From NCBI GenBank assembly GCA_947579665.1, contig OX388350.1, positions 39,465,393 through 39,529,392 of the forward strand: DNA of 64,000 bases. The letters are read 5' to 3'. Made by a program: the position numbers and the translations under genes. Position 1 is the first letter of the stretch. Each line of letters starts with the position of its first letter. This document shows, piece after piece, positions 35,908 to 48,673 of the stretch. The stretch is from Sympetrum striolatum (lineage: Eukaryota; Arthropoda; Insecta; Odonata; Libellulidae). The notes beneath the pieces were generated by a model. The model made no database searches. It was not told the origin of the DNA and was given only the letters and a program-made list of their open reading frames with translations.

Positions 35908-37322
35908 TTTAAGTATTTTCCGCTAGTTTCAGACAATTTTATACCATAAACAACGACGAAACCGCTTACTAGATGGAAAAAAGTATTTTCCGAATCAATT
36001 CAAAAAAATTCAACTACTTCAATCCTGCTAGGTTTGCATATCAAAGACAATCAAAGGAGAAAAAATAAAAATCTTGCTATTTAATTAAGTTTACAGAGCC
36101 ATTATTAATTACAGCTCCACGGGGTACGTCCATAAACACACTCGAGTGAATATTGATGTGCCGACCATGCTATCTACAGGTGACGCGTGAACGAATATCG
36201 TTTGCATTTTGTCATTTCTCTTTAAACGGGAATGGTGGTAAGCTTAAAGAAAGAATAAAATGCAGTTAGAAAAACTTATATAAAATCGTAGGACCTGTTA
36301 AATAATTACGTGGCAGTATTCTTGTAGGTCAACCAGACTATTTGCAGATGAACAAAATTTACGCTTTCGTAGAGACAGATTACATTCTACTAAACTAAAA
36401 CACAACTGCCAGGTTTAACTACAAAAACCAAAGATTTAAAAAGTAATATAACAAGGTATCTGGACTGGATGTGGGCAGAAATAAATGATACCTTAGTAGT
36501 GCATACATAAATCGAGAAACATATTAACAGGCCCATAAAAACATAAGATTAGGAAATTATTTTCATCCTTGAAACATATCACCTTTACTGAGTGTACCAG
36601 ATGTACTGAGTGTACCAGTGTATATAGTTACCAACAAAATTTTTCCCTATAAATATAATAACTTGAATTACAATTGCTATGTACAAATCAAGTAGTTTTC
36701 CAATAGAACTATCAGCTAACCTTCTCTTCAAATATAACTCTGTTTATATGAACAATATCTAATCAATAGTGAGAGGCTACAGTTTAATCTCAAATAATAG
36801 GCACGAACTCTTCAAAGAATAATCAAATTTAAAACCAATTAACGCAACTTAAATTGCATGATACTAATTTTCTTTAAGCATAACAAAGATTCCAATAATA
36901 TGAGCTACATGAAATGAAATTACAGAAAATAATATCCATGTAAAATTTACTGATAACTATAGTTGCCTTCGCTAAACTACTATGTTTAAATAGCTATGTA
37001 ATAGCTAGATCATCACTAAACTCAGTCTTTTATAGCATTTCTCTCTTTAATAACACCTTTTTACACTTTCAGCCTTCCACTAAATCTGGGTCCTTTATGG
37101 ATGGGCATAAATTCTGACAAGGTTAAGCCTTTTCCATAGACACAGTGCCTTCTCTACCTACAACATATTTGATAGTAAAACATTTTTCCCATTGATAATG
37201 AATTCATAAATGAAAACTTAAAACACAGTGGAATGGACTAGAAAATTTCATTGAGCTTCAACTATGTACAAAATAGATACCTGATTTAAAAATATAAATA
37301 TATTTTAAAAATAAAATTTTCT
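35908..37322. other. Intergenic between AFG2B and DUS1L
   Basis: 1.4 kb of AT-rich DNA between two minus-strand genes; it must hold the DUS1L promoter and the AFG2B 3' UTR. A 15-bp direct repeat TACTGAGTGTACCAG occurs at 36586-36600 and 36604-36618. Nothing else was recognised. Confidence 0.5.
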
Positions 37323-40300
37323 TCATTTCAATGCTTTATTTTGAGAAAATTTCTCATAAAATAAGATTTGCTCCATGGCCAAAGATGGCCGCATGTCTTT
37401 CAGTGCTTTCAAAAAATGCTCCTTGCGGACATCCTGCACATCAAATCCTTCCACAGTAATGGCATGGAGAGCTGCCTGTAAAGAATTAACAGAGTTATAA
37501 AATTTTAATTATAAGATCAATAATGGATTGAACCAAAAATTATTCAAGTCAACACCAAAATTATGTGGAAATGTTCTGAAAATAATAAAACATTGTTAAT
37601 TAAAATTGGTAACGAAGAAACATACAGAAGGTACATACATTTGATCAACTTCCATCTTAACTAGATTTATCAATTCTGAACAGTTCATTTTACTTCCTAA
37701 TTTCACCCACCAGGGGTTACGAGTTAAAGAAATTTTATAAAAATAGTAAATATGACAAACAAACAATATTAGTTCATGGACACTCTAATAAATGCTGGTA
37801 ACACAAAAAGAAAGGTCATCATACCATATTTGCAAGAAATATTGTTAATCTAAACTAATAGTAATGTATGTTGCATCTGCTAAATAGCCATACAATGGCA
37901 TAAATACATTACTTAGTGTGATTCATAATCAATATGTTGAATCTTTACGTATTTATTAACAATTTCTCAATGACAAATTATCTACTGGCAATCCAAACAA
38001 GTGGCCCCATCTATTCCAATCAATATCATTTGAGAAAGACTACCAATACAGTGAAGGCTCAATCAAGTTATCATAGGGTATTTTAAAAAAGATTATGATT
38101 CCAATTACTACAGGCCTGAGGTAAATCAGAAACACAAAATAACAACAACAGTTTACCAACAATACTAGATCTTGTAGCCAGTCCTTTTTATCTTTTTACT
38201 TAGGCTATGTGCTACTACCAAGGGTTCATATAAGACTGCACTCACATGCAACTGCTTACTTGGCCGAATGAATAGTTTGTTTTTTAACTCAAACTGAACT
38301 CACACATATATCATCACGGTCAACCAATCATTTAGTTGTATTGGTGAGTGCAGCGCAACAATCATCCAATGTGTAAAAGGCTTTAATATTTATTAAAAAT
38401 ATAAATACAAATCATTACCTCTTTGCATAAATTCTTCAGGTCTGCTCCAGAGAATAGCTCGGTTTCACTGGCCAAGTTCATTAAAATTGATTCTTTGTCA
38501 CCTTGAACGGGCATCTTAGAAGTGTAATATGAGAGGATTTCATAGCGGCCATCCACGTCTGGAGGAGGCACAAAAATTAGTTGATCTAATCTGCCAGGTC
38601 TGAGCAATGCTTCATCAATAAGATCCGGCCGGTTTGTGGCACCTATCACCATTACCAAGGATGAAAAATCATCTGATGATTTCCTCTCTACTTGTCTCAC
38701 ATCTTGGGAAGATACATTCTTCTGGAAAATTCAAACAATAAATCAAATTAAAACAAGCTGTAATTCTTATATCTCTGGAGGTTATAAATAAATGCTAATT
38801 TTAACAAATTTAAAATCAGAATTGCATTTAGATTTCCCTTAAGGAAACCTCACTCTAGATTATTAGCAATTAAATATACTAGAATATACTAATATCTTTT
38901 TAGTGCCTTGTACTAAAGAATGAATCGTGTTATTAATGATATTACAAATTCAATATCTTGGCCACAGCCTTTTGGTAGTTTTCCATTATGCAGACAAATA
39001 GAATTGAAACTATTACTCTTTACTACAGAATATTTTCATTTCAAGACCATGGTTTCGACACATTGGGGGCACGAAATAAAAATATTCTATGGTGAGGTGT
39101 TAAACTTTCAGTTCTATTTGATATTGTTACGAGCCGTGGGGTTCGGGATAATTTACTCAACTCTCGTAATCCGACATAATAACACTTTATTTCCGATCGT
39201 AATCAATACAGAAACTTTTCTTCATCAACACCAAACACAACGCAAAACTGTTTATTTATTTTTCTCTCGCGACCATTATTGTCCTTAGTAACTGCCGCGT
39301 CGCGTATTTATAATAGTTCGCGGCATTTCCATGAAATAACGTTGGGCGCAGCAATATTAAAAATAGTAATACATACCATAAATACACTAAAATCTTTGCT
39401 ATCACCTACTTGTTAGTACAAGCATTTATCATGCCAATAATTATATTTTTAATACTGAACTACTATGAAACGAAATGAAACTACTTTGACTGAAAAGACA
39501 GATGAAATGGTTGAGACTTAATTAACTGCTTTGGGAGTAAATATATGATTTAGTTATTTCTCCCCTTAGTTTGAATCTTAAGTAAAGTTATATTTCATTG
39601 CTCATCTTTCTCCCATAATTAACCATAGGGACTTTGTTACATCTTCCTCAATGTATCACAATTTAAAATACAATGACAATAATATTTGCACAAAAGAAAT
39701 GCATGGCAGGTAAAGAATACAGACATAAAATTTCAGTGATAGCACCGTCTTTCACAAGAAACATTAAAAATTATACCTTTTTGGAATTGCAAAGCAATTG
39801 TAAAATGGTAAAGACCATTACCTCGGTTTGTAAAAAGGCTTGATCTTCTTCGAAACAAGAAGCTTTTGGAGCTAGAATTTTGTGCCCGACTCCATCCATT
39901 TCTGTTAAGAGGGCAGCCAACACTCTCTCCTGGACCCCACCCTTTTGCATGCCTTCTCTTGATCCAAAAAGAGCATCTGGAAATATATCACCAGTTCATT
40001 AACTCATCAACTATTTTCAGGGAATATTTTATTTTCAATTCTTAACTTCTGCACTAACCCAAGTTCACACATATGTGTACAGTCTTCAGCCCTTAGGTTG
40101 GTTTTAACATTAAACAATCCACCACTAGCTATAAAAAGCTTGAAGAGAGATATAAACAGAGATGGATTTGCACACTAATTGTATTATGTGAAAGCAGAGG
40201 GCCTTGCCATTTAGGGGGCTAAAATAATATGTTTTGTCTGTTTTTAATCTCTTGGTTGGACCTAAAAGTGTTAAGTAACGCTAAACTCAAAACTCAATAT

Positions 40301-43300
40301 TACTGAAGTTTGAGTTTTTTATAACTTCATATCATCTTGGCTACGAACAAGAATAAGACAAAATTAAATGATAGATACATTTTTCTTTGTCATATAATAA
40401 TAACATTGTTTTTTTATTTTATTTCTTTATCAATAAAAATCAACAAACAGCACAAAGCCAATTACAGTTGCCGAAATAACAAAAAGAAGCAAAAGAAAAA
40501 TCAACAATCAGTGAGAAAAATATAACAACAATCAACAACATATACAATAATTTGAATAATAAATAAGATTATAAAAAGTCAATCTCTTGCAACCATATTT
40601 TGGATGGATTTAAGAGGAGCGAAGAAAGGGTCGAAATGAACATAGGAAGAAAGGGGGTTAAAAATTGAAGGAATGCAGAAAAAAGAGTGATCGTTTTACA
40701 GTTGATAGACAAGGAGTAATCAAAGAGAAGGTATCAGATAGGCGAGTTGTTCTTGAAGGAACTCGGAAAGAGAAAAGAGAGAGTAAAGGAAAGGAGAATT
40801 GATCTTGCAGTTAATTATATTATACAGGAAGGAGATGTCGGAGGAAGTATGAGAAGCTTTGATAGAAGGAAGATTAAGGTGATTTAGAAGATGAGCTTTT
40901 GGCATGTTTTTGCAAGATGGTTCTCAAAAACACACTATTTATAAAAATAACTTTAAGACACGATTGAGAGTAAAGAGGTTAGAATCAGAAGACATGTTAC
41001 ATATCGAAGAGCAGTAAGCGAGAAGAGGAAGAATACATCTTGAAAAATAGGTGCGAAGAGAGACTTGATTATTGACTGCTAATTATCATTAGAAAGAAGT
41101 TTGAGCAGACAAATCACACAAAAAAGCCATAAAATTTGATAATATGAAGCAATTTACATTTTTTTGCTGTTCTATTGTTACCACTTACTGGTGAAGTACT
41201 CCTAAGCTCTCTGGAGCTTATCAGTAGGTGCTTCATCAAGGTAACGGCAAAGGTAGACAAACAAACACAAGGATTCCCTGATCAGATATATCAGATCAGC
41301 CGGAATTCGAACCCAGAACCTTGGGGTAGGAGCAATAGCTTACTCCCTCATCAAGTCCAGTGTGTTAATATACATATCGATGGCACTTATATTATTGATG
41401 GTATAATAAAAGAAGTATAGCATAGTCTAATAACATAACCTTGTAGAAACTGCTACAACTGTGCGTAGTGCTTACATGGTACATCACATAAGGCAAAACA
41501 AGTATCAAAATGAATCCACATCCAAAAGTAAAAATCTCCCTTTACTTGCCTAGTTCATCAATGAAGATGATGGATGGAGCGCCAGAGCGTGCCCGCTGAA
41601 ACAATTCAACAACCATCTTTTCAGAATCACCCACAAATGGAGAGTAGAGTTCAGCAGCCGAACAGGATATGAAAGTGATAGAAGGTTCAACTTTGTCACC
41701 AGAATGATCTGGCATTGCTAATGCACGTGCAATGGTCGTTTTGGCACAACCTGGAGGTCCATACAATAGGACACCTGCAGATAAAATAAATAAAGGAGCT
41801 TATAAAACAACCAGTCCATCTAAGACAGTTAAAGAAATAACACATAAAAGCCAGACTATATTTAGGATAAATATAACAAAGATATTATTACGCCAATAGT
41901 GAATAATAATAGTAACAATCATTTATTTGCCAAAGATTAATACAAGATACAGGCATCGTCAAAAAAGAAGAATTTACATTGAAAAAACAAATATTCAACA
42001 AAACTTAAAAAACATTTTGTCAAGCAAGAAGGATTTAAATTTACATTTAAAATAAGTCATTGCCTTAAAATTCAAAATTCAGCAGGTAATTTGTAAAATA
42101 AAATGAAACTCATACGTATAGGACCAAAAAAATGAACATATGAGACATACATATTATTGATATTCCTAGTATAGTGATTGTGCACTTTGGCATTAGTCAC
42201 AAATTGATTTAAATTGACTCTTGTAAAGGTAACAACAGAAAATATAAAAATACATGGAATAGGAAGTAACCTGAAGTATTTAAGAGCCCCAAAACATTAT
42301 ACTATAGATTAAGTGAGAATAAAATAGACATGAAATTTACTTTGATAGTAAAAACACAAAGCAATTTTCAGATGTACATATAATTGATTAGGCTACATAC
42401 TAACAATGTAGATGTTCTATAAAGTTTAGGTCCTTCTAAATTAATAATCCTAACTAATCCTTATCCCATAGAGAAGAAATGAAGGAGAAAAAAAGCATGT
42501 AAATCATGCATTAGAACATCCCTGATTTCTTCATCATATGATAAATAATGAAATAATGCAAGTATACAAACCTTTTGGAGGTCTAATTCCTAACTTTTTG
42601 AATCCTTCTGGGTGGATCAGTGGTACCTTTACTGAAAGGCGTAGCCGTCTTTTAATTGAAGTAAGCCCGCCAATTGCTGACAGAGATGGCCTCTGATCTT
42701 GAGAATCTTCCAGATTTTTGTAGTTGATTAGAGTACCAGGACCAAATAGAAGTGTAGAAACTGGCAATTTAGCTGCTGCTTCAGCAAAATCTTCAAGCCA
42801 CGTTTTTGAAATTTCATCAGGCTTCTAAAGTAAGAAGAAAGGTTATGAAGGAAAGGATGATAAATTATCTCACTGAAAGTTAACAAATAATGGCTAATTT
42901 TGGATGATTCAAACCTTACAGGACTAGATAAAATATTCAAGTTTAAAAAGTTTCTAGTAAGAGATGAAAAACAAATTCATTATACGTAAAACAAATATTT
43001 ATTTTAAAATTTATCAATACATATCTTGTTTTAATTGTTTTATTTATGATCAAAAAATTGTAGATGATAAATGGATGTACCAACTGACAGCTCATGAGCT
43101 CTTACTCAATTTATATATTGAGCCAAGTGAAGGATAATCGAGTAATTTAATGCTCAAAGTTTTACAGGAGAGAAAAATAGTGACTTAGCTGGGACAAAAA
43201 CCCAGGTCTTCTACTTTCCGGGCAGGTATTCTAACCACTAAACTACCGAGCCAAGTCCTTCTCACTTCTGTAAACAGGATGCTTTATGAACAAGATAGTG

Positions 43301-46300
43301 GCGCTCCACAAAGTGGCACCAACCACCACCAGAGGCACCAACCCACAAAGCGATACCATGAGATCATCCTCTCAAGGAATTATACAAATGATAGAAAGTA
43401 AATTTTGATTTTGTACATGAAAGTGTGCATCTTATCCCAAAATTGAATAGAATTGAAAATAATGACTTGGCTAGGACACAAACTCAAGTCTCCCACTTCC
43501 TGGGTAGGTTTTCTAACCACTAACCTACCTAATACTACCTAACTAATTTTAAAAAAATTAATACTCCTATAATAATGATAATGGCATTGCACCAATGCTA
43601 AGGTTTATTATCACCCTTTATTGTCACATTTCAGTTAAATTTACTCATATCCTATTTTCAACTTTTGGAAGAACAACAGCATTAAAAAAAATGTAAAGCA
43701 AATGCTGGTGATTTTTTGACTCACCATGTTTTGGGGGAATTTTCTCACTGATCGTACTCTCCTTACTTCTTCACAGAGAAGGCACAAATCGGCTACCACT
43801 CTCCCCGGGGTCAAAGTTGCTGCAGTTTTGGCTATTGTTTCTAGATCGGAAGTAGAGGTTTTGTCGTTGACATACTGTGGGATAAGCTTTTCCAAAATTG
43901 AAAAACGCTCTTCCTCATTGGGGATTCCAATATATACCTGAAATTATAAATGGATCAACCCATTATTTATTTATTAACATAATTCTATAAATAGCATGAA
44001 GTCTTCACAATGGATTCAATAATAGTAAAAACTAAAAAATAAAAACATGCCTGTTTGCATCATAATTATATCATTCAAGAGGGAAGAATTTAAAAATAAA
44101 TAAATAAAAGACAAATAATATAAGGAAAGCGTAAAGCAAAATATAAGACTGCACCATTGACTTAAGTACAGAAGAAAAAATTGGACAAGACTGAATCCCA
44201 TTCATATTCATTCTTAGATTATTTAATTAGGTTTTGAAAATAAATCAGTTTCCACTGAAAACATAGTATTAAGATTTGGTATTGTATGCTTATAACTCAG
44301 AAGAAAGTGGTGGGATGTTTTATTTATTTTAAATTTATTACTGACTGTCCCACACTACTAAGTAGCATAAATTTTCATGTACCAAAATCTTCACCACTGG
44401 CTGATATTTTTGATAAACATTTAGTAAGAACAAATTAAATAAATAAAAGAATAAATTAACTAAGTCCACAGTATTAAAAACATACAACACACGACCGGTT
44501 TCAATGTCTAAGCGTCATCATCTGGTGTGAGGAATTATCAGAAGCACACAGTATATATAGAGAGTCCAAGGTTAAGGTGGAGAAAAAAGAAGGGTGTATT
44601 TAGTTGTTTACTGGAATTCTGTCGAGGATGGTAAGAGTGCCTGAATAAATGGAGAGGGGGAAGGAAAAATGTATATGTATGTATTTTATTTATTTATTAT
44701 GGAATTCCACAAGGTGAAGGCCAAGCTGATTGAATTTAAGAACAAATTATTTGTATTATGGCCCATTTCCTAGAATTTTTAGGTTAGTGTAATGTAGCTA
44801 TTCTCCCTAAAGGAATAGATTTATTTTCTAGCACAATAAATTGCATAAAAAAACAATTAAATCAGTAACATTTTAATTTGCCCATACTTTTTCCTCTTTA
44901 TTTATGTTTATTTTGATATCCCTACAATTTGATTGTGATTTCCTTTCATTTTACTCATGTCTTTACGTAGGCGTAATGTGTTATTGCTACATATTGTATT
45001 TTATGGGTTTTTTAGCCCATAATTTGCAATAAATAAATAAATATTACACAAGTGGATGTAAAGAGGATGAAACATAGTTTACAGATGAGATAAGCAGTGA
45101 ATGAAGAACATCATAGAGATGAAAAGTTGAGGTATATGGAAAAGAAATAAGAAGTTTAATTTAGTGGGACCAGAAGGTGCATGGGAAGAAAGACAGAAAT
45201 CAAATAATTGGTCCTATATTTACCCTAAACAATTTTTTGAATTAAACTGCGGTTGAAGCAGGTTAATGTAACATGATTGATGTAACATCTTATGAAAGAA
45301 AGAAGTCAATAGGTTTCTGGAGGAGATGAATATTAAAATAGGAAGAGATTAACCAAACAGGATTACATTAACTAGAGGAATTGCTCAGCTTTTTCAAGAA
45401 GTAGATGTATAGTGTTATAAGCACTTGAAATAATAACGATCTATTTGACCTTTTTGCAAATACATTTAAAAAATTTATTTGATCAAAAATATTTAATTAA
45501 TTTTGTCATTGCTCATAATTTGTAACTCTGATATGAGTGTAGTTTTTGTACTTTTTTGTATTTAATTAATACTTTGACTTAATACTTTATTTATACATAA
45601 ACTTAACTTGTTATTGTATAAACTCTAATCTATGTAACTCTTAAGTGTAAGCAATCTCAAGTACATAAACCATGATTATTATTGTGAAAAACACCACATT
45701 GATGAAAATAAAATGTATACCATTCGCAAAAATTATAGCTATAATTAGTCACTGACACATCATATGTATACCATCATAAAATTCTCTTGCCAGCTCTGGC
45801 TAGAGTATGATGCCTCAGTTAAATCAGAGAGCTTATATTTTCTCAAATTACTCTTTTACCTCTTTGTCTAGGCGGCCAGGTCTTCGACATGCCGGATCCA
45901 GATCCTCAACTTTACTGGTTGTGGCAAAAATCAAAAGGTTTTCCACTCCTTGAGATTTTTCTATGGCAGTAAGTAGCTGAGTTGTTTGAGTGACAGTTCG
46001 CTTACCACTACTACGTTGGCGATGTGGGCACATCAGATCCAAGTTAATTAATAATAGGAATACGATAGATGGTTGACTATGTTGCCCTTCCTTTTTGGAT
46101 GGCGTTTGGCCCTTCCTTGCACTATCTTCCTCTTGTATCTGCTGACAAAGTGTTCGAGCCGAACTAAAGAATCTCTCTATGTGTTCTTCTACTTCTCCTC
46201 GCCTACCTTGGTTATCTTTTGGGCACATTATTTCGGTTCCATCGATTTCAATTAAGAAAGCACCACAGTCCTTAGCAACCCTTCTTACTAAAGTTTTCTT

Positions 46301-47020
46301 TCCACAACCCGATGGACCAATAAGAAGCACATTTTTGTTCACCACCATACCAGTGCCCTTAAGTATCATGTTTTGAGACGTTGTTTCCATGAGAAGCTTA
46401 TACGGTTTTTCAAAGCCACCAAGACACTTCGTGCTGCTTAAATGCAACATAGTTTTCGTAAATTCACTATCAATCACAATTTTGGTAGAAGGCAATATTT
46501 TAACAGCTACCTTCTTTATGTTTTCATTTTGGTATTTCCCACGAAGTTGTACACTATTTATAGTAATAGAGTTGATACCAATATTTAAATATTCGTTCAC
46601 TTCTTTCAAAGACACATGACAATTTACGTAAATTACAATTAGTTTCAATAAATCACTTAGTATACATTTGGTGTCGGTCTTCATTTTCCATTCGATCAAA
46701 TCCTCGAAATTTTCAAAATTCAAAGACAAATGCACTGTTTTCGCATCATGTGGTCCTTCAAGTGGAGTGATTTTTGAGAGTTCCAGAGTTTTATAGAACA
46801 AGTCATTACTTGCTTCTTGAGTCAATCCAACAGCAGCATTCGCGAAGCAATACGAATCGTGCACGGAATTATCAAAATATAGCTTAACAACACACCCTGT
46901 GTTTTCAAGACACAAGAGGACGTACTTGTTAAAATACTTCCCTAGTGCCTTAAAATACTTCATGGAAATGTAGCATTTCTGTAAATTGGTTATAGAGTCT
47001 GGTAAGGGAAGTATCTCCAT
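37323..47020 (-). CDS. AAA ATPase AFG2B (SPATA5L1-like)
   Basis: Seven minus-strand exons: 47020-45860, 43937-43725, 42824-42572, 41774-41550, 39976-39822, 38721-38419 and 37475-37323. The phases agree, giving 2,463 nt or 820 aa (human about 753). In animals this family works with AFG2A, AIRIM and CINP in a complex acting on 60S ribosome maturation and replisome turnover. There is an N-terminal domain (1 to about 190). The D1 ATPase has the altered Walker [10 protein letters not shown] (about 236) and, where Walker B DE is expected, [11 protein letters not shown] (about 320). The D2 ATPase has [10 protein letters not shown] (about 547), Walker B IIFIDELDAL (split by an intron), [20 protein letters not shown] and [15 protein letters not shown]; a short C-terminal helix follows. 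The intron after 41550 starts GC rather than GT (CTAG then GCAAGT). Introns carry a solo LTR, LINE, SINE and Penelope relics. D2 looks active and D1 does not. Confidence 0.93.
39125..39353 (-). mobile_element. Solo LTR, 229 bp, ATAT target duplication
   Basis: On the minus strand it begins TGCTGCGCCCAACG and ends GGCTCGTAACA (TG...CA). It carries a TATAAATA box and two AATAAA motifs and is flanked by ATAT at 39121-39124 and 39354-39357. The 4-bp ATAT duplication is characteristic of gypsy/17.6/297-type insect elements. No internal region remains. It lies in an AFG2B intron. Confidence 0.75.
40600..41140 (-). pseudogene. LINE 3' relic (Jockey/CR1-like)
   Basis: The minus-strand frame near 40720-40905 contains [21 protein letters not shown], the LY-K-NG-type motif of Jockey/CR1 C-termini. 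The plus strand is strongly purine-rich across the region. Heavily decayed, in the AFG2B intron between 39977 and 41549. Confidence 0.5.
41185..41370 (-). mobile_element. tRNA-derived SINE relic
   Basis: The minus strand shows an A-box-like GATGAGGGAGTAAGC and a B box GGGTTCGAATTCC about 35 bases apart (near 41365 to 41290), then a non-tRNA tail of about 120 bp. It is not a tRNA gene: the cloverleaf ends do not pair well. Confidence 0.55.
43150..43262 (-). mobile_element. tRNA-derived SINE relic, second family
   Basis: Minus-strand GGCTCGGTAGTTTAGTGG (A box) and GGGTTTTTGTCCC (decayed B box) followed by CAGCTAAGTCACTATTTTTC. The same 3' body recurs at 43445-43535 (minus) and 58285-58385 (plus). 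Confidence 0.6.
43445..43535 (-). mobile_element. tRNA-derived SINE relic, second family, partial
   Basis: Matches 43190-43262: the complement has TAGTGGTTAGAAAACC, then a GAGTTTGTGTCC-type B box and AGCCAAGTCAT. It is a truncated copy about 250 bp from its relative in the same intron. Confidence 0.5.
44470..44640 (-). mobile_element. Penelope-like 3' tail relic with hammerhead motif
   Basis: The minus strand carries the tail of a retroelement of the kind seen at 50150 and 58210, including the hammerhead-like core described separately. No coding part is present. It lies in the first AFG2B intron. Confidence 0.5.
44486..44530 (-). ncRNA. Hammerhead-ribozyme-like motif
   Basis: On the minus strand: TCACAC, a CAGATGA box (consensus CUGANGA, one change), a weak stem II (TGACG...CATT), GAAA, CCGG (minimal stem III), TC cleavage-site position, then GTGTG. 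The flanking CACAC and GTGTG pair as stem I. Minimal hammerheads with an ultra-short stem III are known from Penelope-like elements. Activity is unknown. Confidence 0.5.
44700..45046 (+). mobile_element. LINE 3' end with (AAAT)n tail
   Basis: Ends GCCCATAATTTGCAATAAATAAATAAATA, with a hairpin-like GGGTTTTTTAGCCC just before it and a short AAAT tandem tail, as in Jockey/CR1-type LINEs. About 190 bp (44760-44950) match 47612-47790 in inverted orientation, so this is a repeated family. Confidence 0.6.
45047..45859. other. AFG2B first-intron remainder
   Basis: AT-rich, with no repeat or exon recognised. Confidence 0.4.
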
Positions 47021-47574
47021 GGCTGACTTCTGTTGACAAATCCCAAAAGGTACGGACGATGCAATTCACAGACACAGATTACTCATTTCGTGATCCAAAC
47101 AGGAAAATATTTTGTAGTCTACAGAAAGTCCCGAATAAAATGTTATAAATTCAATTTTCAACCTTACGCGATAACGTGCTAATACGCGCTTTGTATGACA
47201 CTAAATTAAACCATACTGTTCAAAACAACATTCACGTGCCTCACATCCACAGCCCGCACCAAACATACCAAAACATACAGCCCGCACGGAATGCGCCACA
47301 CGCGCGTAACTTAGAGAGGGAAATTCAGATGTATCTGGGTTTTAGACTTAAATAGGCTTTAACTATCCTTTGGAGTCGCAATTTCTGTCATCTCAAAGAA
47401 TTCAATTATATAATAAGTTAAAATATTTAAACTAAGAAGATATGCTATCATAAGAATTCTTATATCTTATCTTAATGATTATATTTAAGAATAGAAATGG
47501 GGGTTTTCAAGTTTCTCTCCATGAAGAAGGGTCATAAATTTCAATTAACGGACGGACAAACCCATTAAATACAA

Positions 47575-47800
47575 CATGCAGTAATAATACATACATAAAC
47601 ACAAAGTAAGATGAAAGGAAATCACAATCAAATTGTAGTAATGTCAAATTATACACAAACACAAAAAAGTATGCTCAAATTTAATTGGTAATGATTTAAT
47701 TGATTTTTTTTATATTGGCTTCTATGAAATAAATCTGTTTCTTTAGGAAGACTATTCATTACATTAACCTTCATCCTAATTTCTTCTTACAAATTGTTGA
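47575..47800 (-). mobile_element. LINE 3' end, second copy
   Basis: Same family as 44700-45046 on the opposite strand, lacking the terminal AATAAA-rich tail. The shared core includes AAATCACAATCAAATTGTAG near 47613. Confidence 0.55.
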
Positions 47801-48673
47801 TCAAAAATATCAGACAGTCCAGTAAATTTGATACATGAAAATATATGCAACTTACGGATGTGAGACAGTCTAAGTAATCATTCATTAATTTGAAAATAAA
47901 TAAAACATCCCTCCTAATTATTCTTTGTGATAAGCTTACAATACCTAAAGTTGAAAGAAAAGACTACGTAATTTCCACAATAAATTTTAATTTATTCGAC
48001 TGGTTTTGGCATTGACAGCCATCCTCAGAAGATATTACATCGGAAATGACAGTATTTATGGGGATGTAGACAGTTTTGAGGGAAGGACCAGGAGAGGGGA
48101 GGAGTTGAGGAAGGTGAGATCGTTAGTTAGGGGTTTTATTGAAGAGAGAATTTCCACTGTTTCCAAGGAATCCATTTTTCTCCCTTTCCATTGTTTGTGG
48201 AGCAGCTTCGGATTGAAAGAGCAGGAATGGCCACTATCTAGGAGGTGGTCCGCGATGGCTGATCCGGGGTTTCCCAATCGGTAGCATCACTGGTGTTCAG
48301 CGGTCCTTGTTTTAAGGCTGCGACCCGTCTGTCCTATGTATGTGGCCGCATATGCCCCACAATTGAGCTCATACACCACGGAGAGTGAAAAAAGGTCTTT
48401 CTTGTCTTTCGCGTGAGAAAGGGATCTTGAGAGGTTACTTGGTGAATAGAAAGCAGCTTTCAAATGGGTAGGGAGAAGGTTGGATAGTTTGTAAGAAATA
48501 TTCCCTGAAAAGGAGAGCTTAACACACCTGGGGTTTGGTTTTTCCAACTGAATCAAAGATGGGAAAATTTGTGACAAAGCCAGCCTCTTAGTTTTCTTTA
48601 TAAGGATGTTTTCTACTATTTTGCAAGAATACCCATTGTTTATAGCAATTTGTTAAATTGTAGTTAATTCTTC

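Noticed and set aside
48006..48284. Plus-strand open frame at the left of the Penelope element
   Set aside because: Antisense to the inverted GIY-YIG arm; the meaningful reading is on the minus strand.
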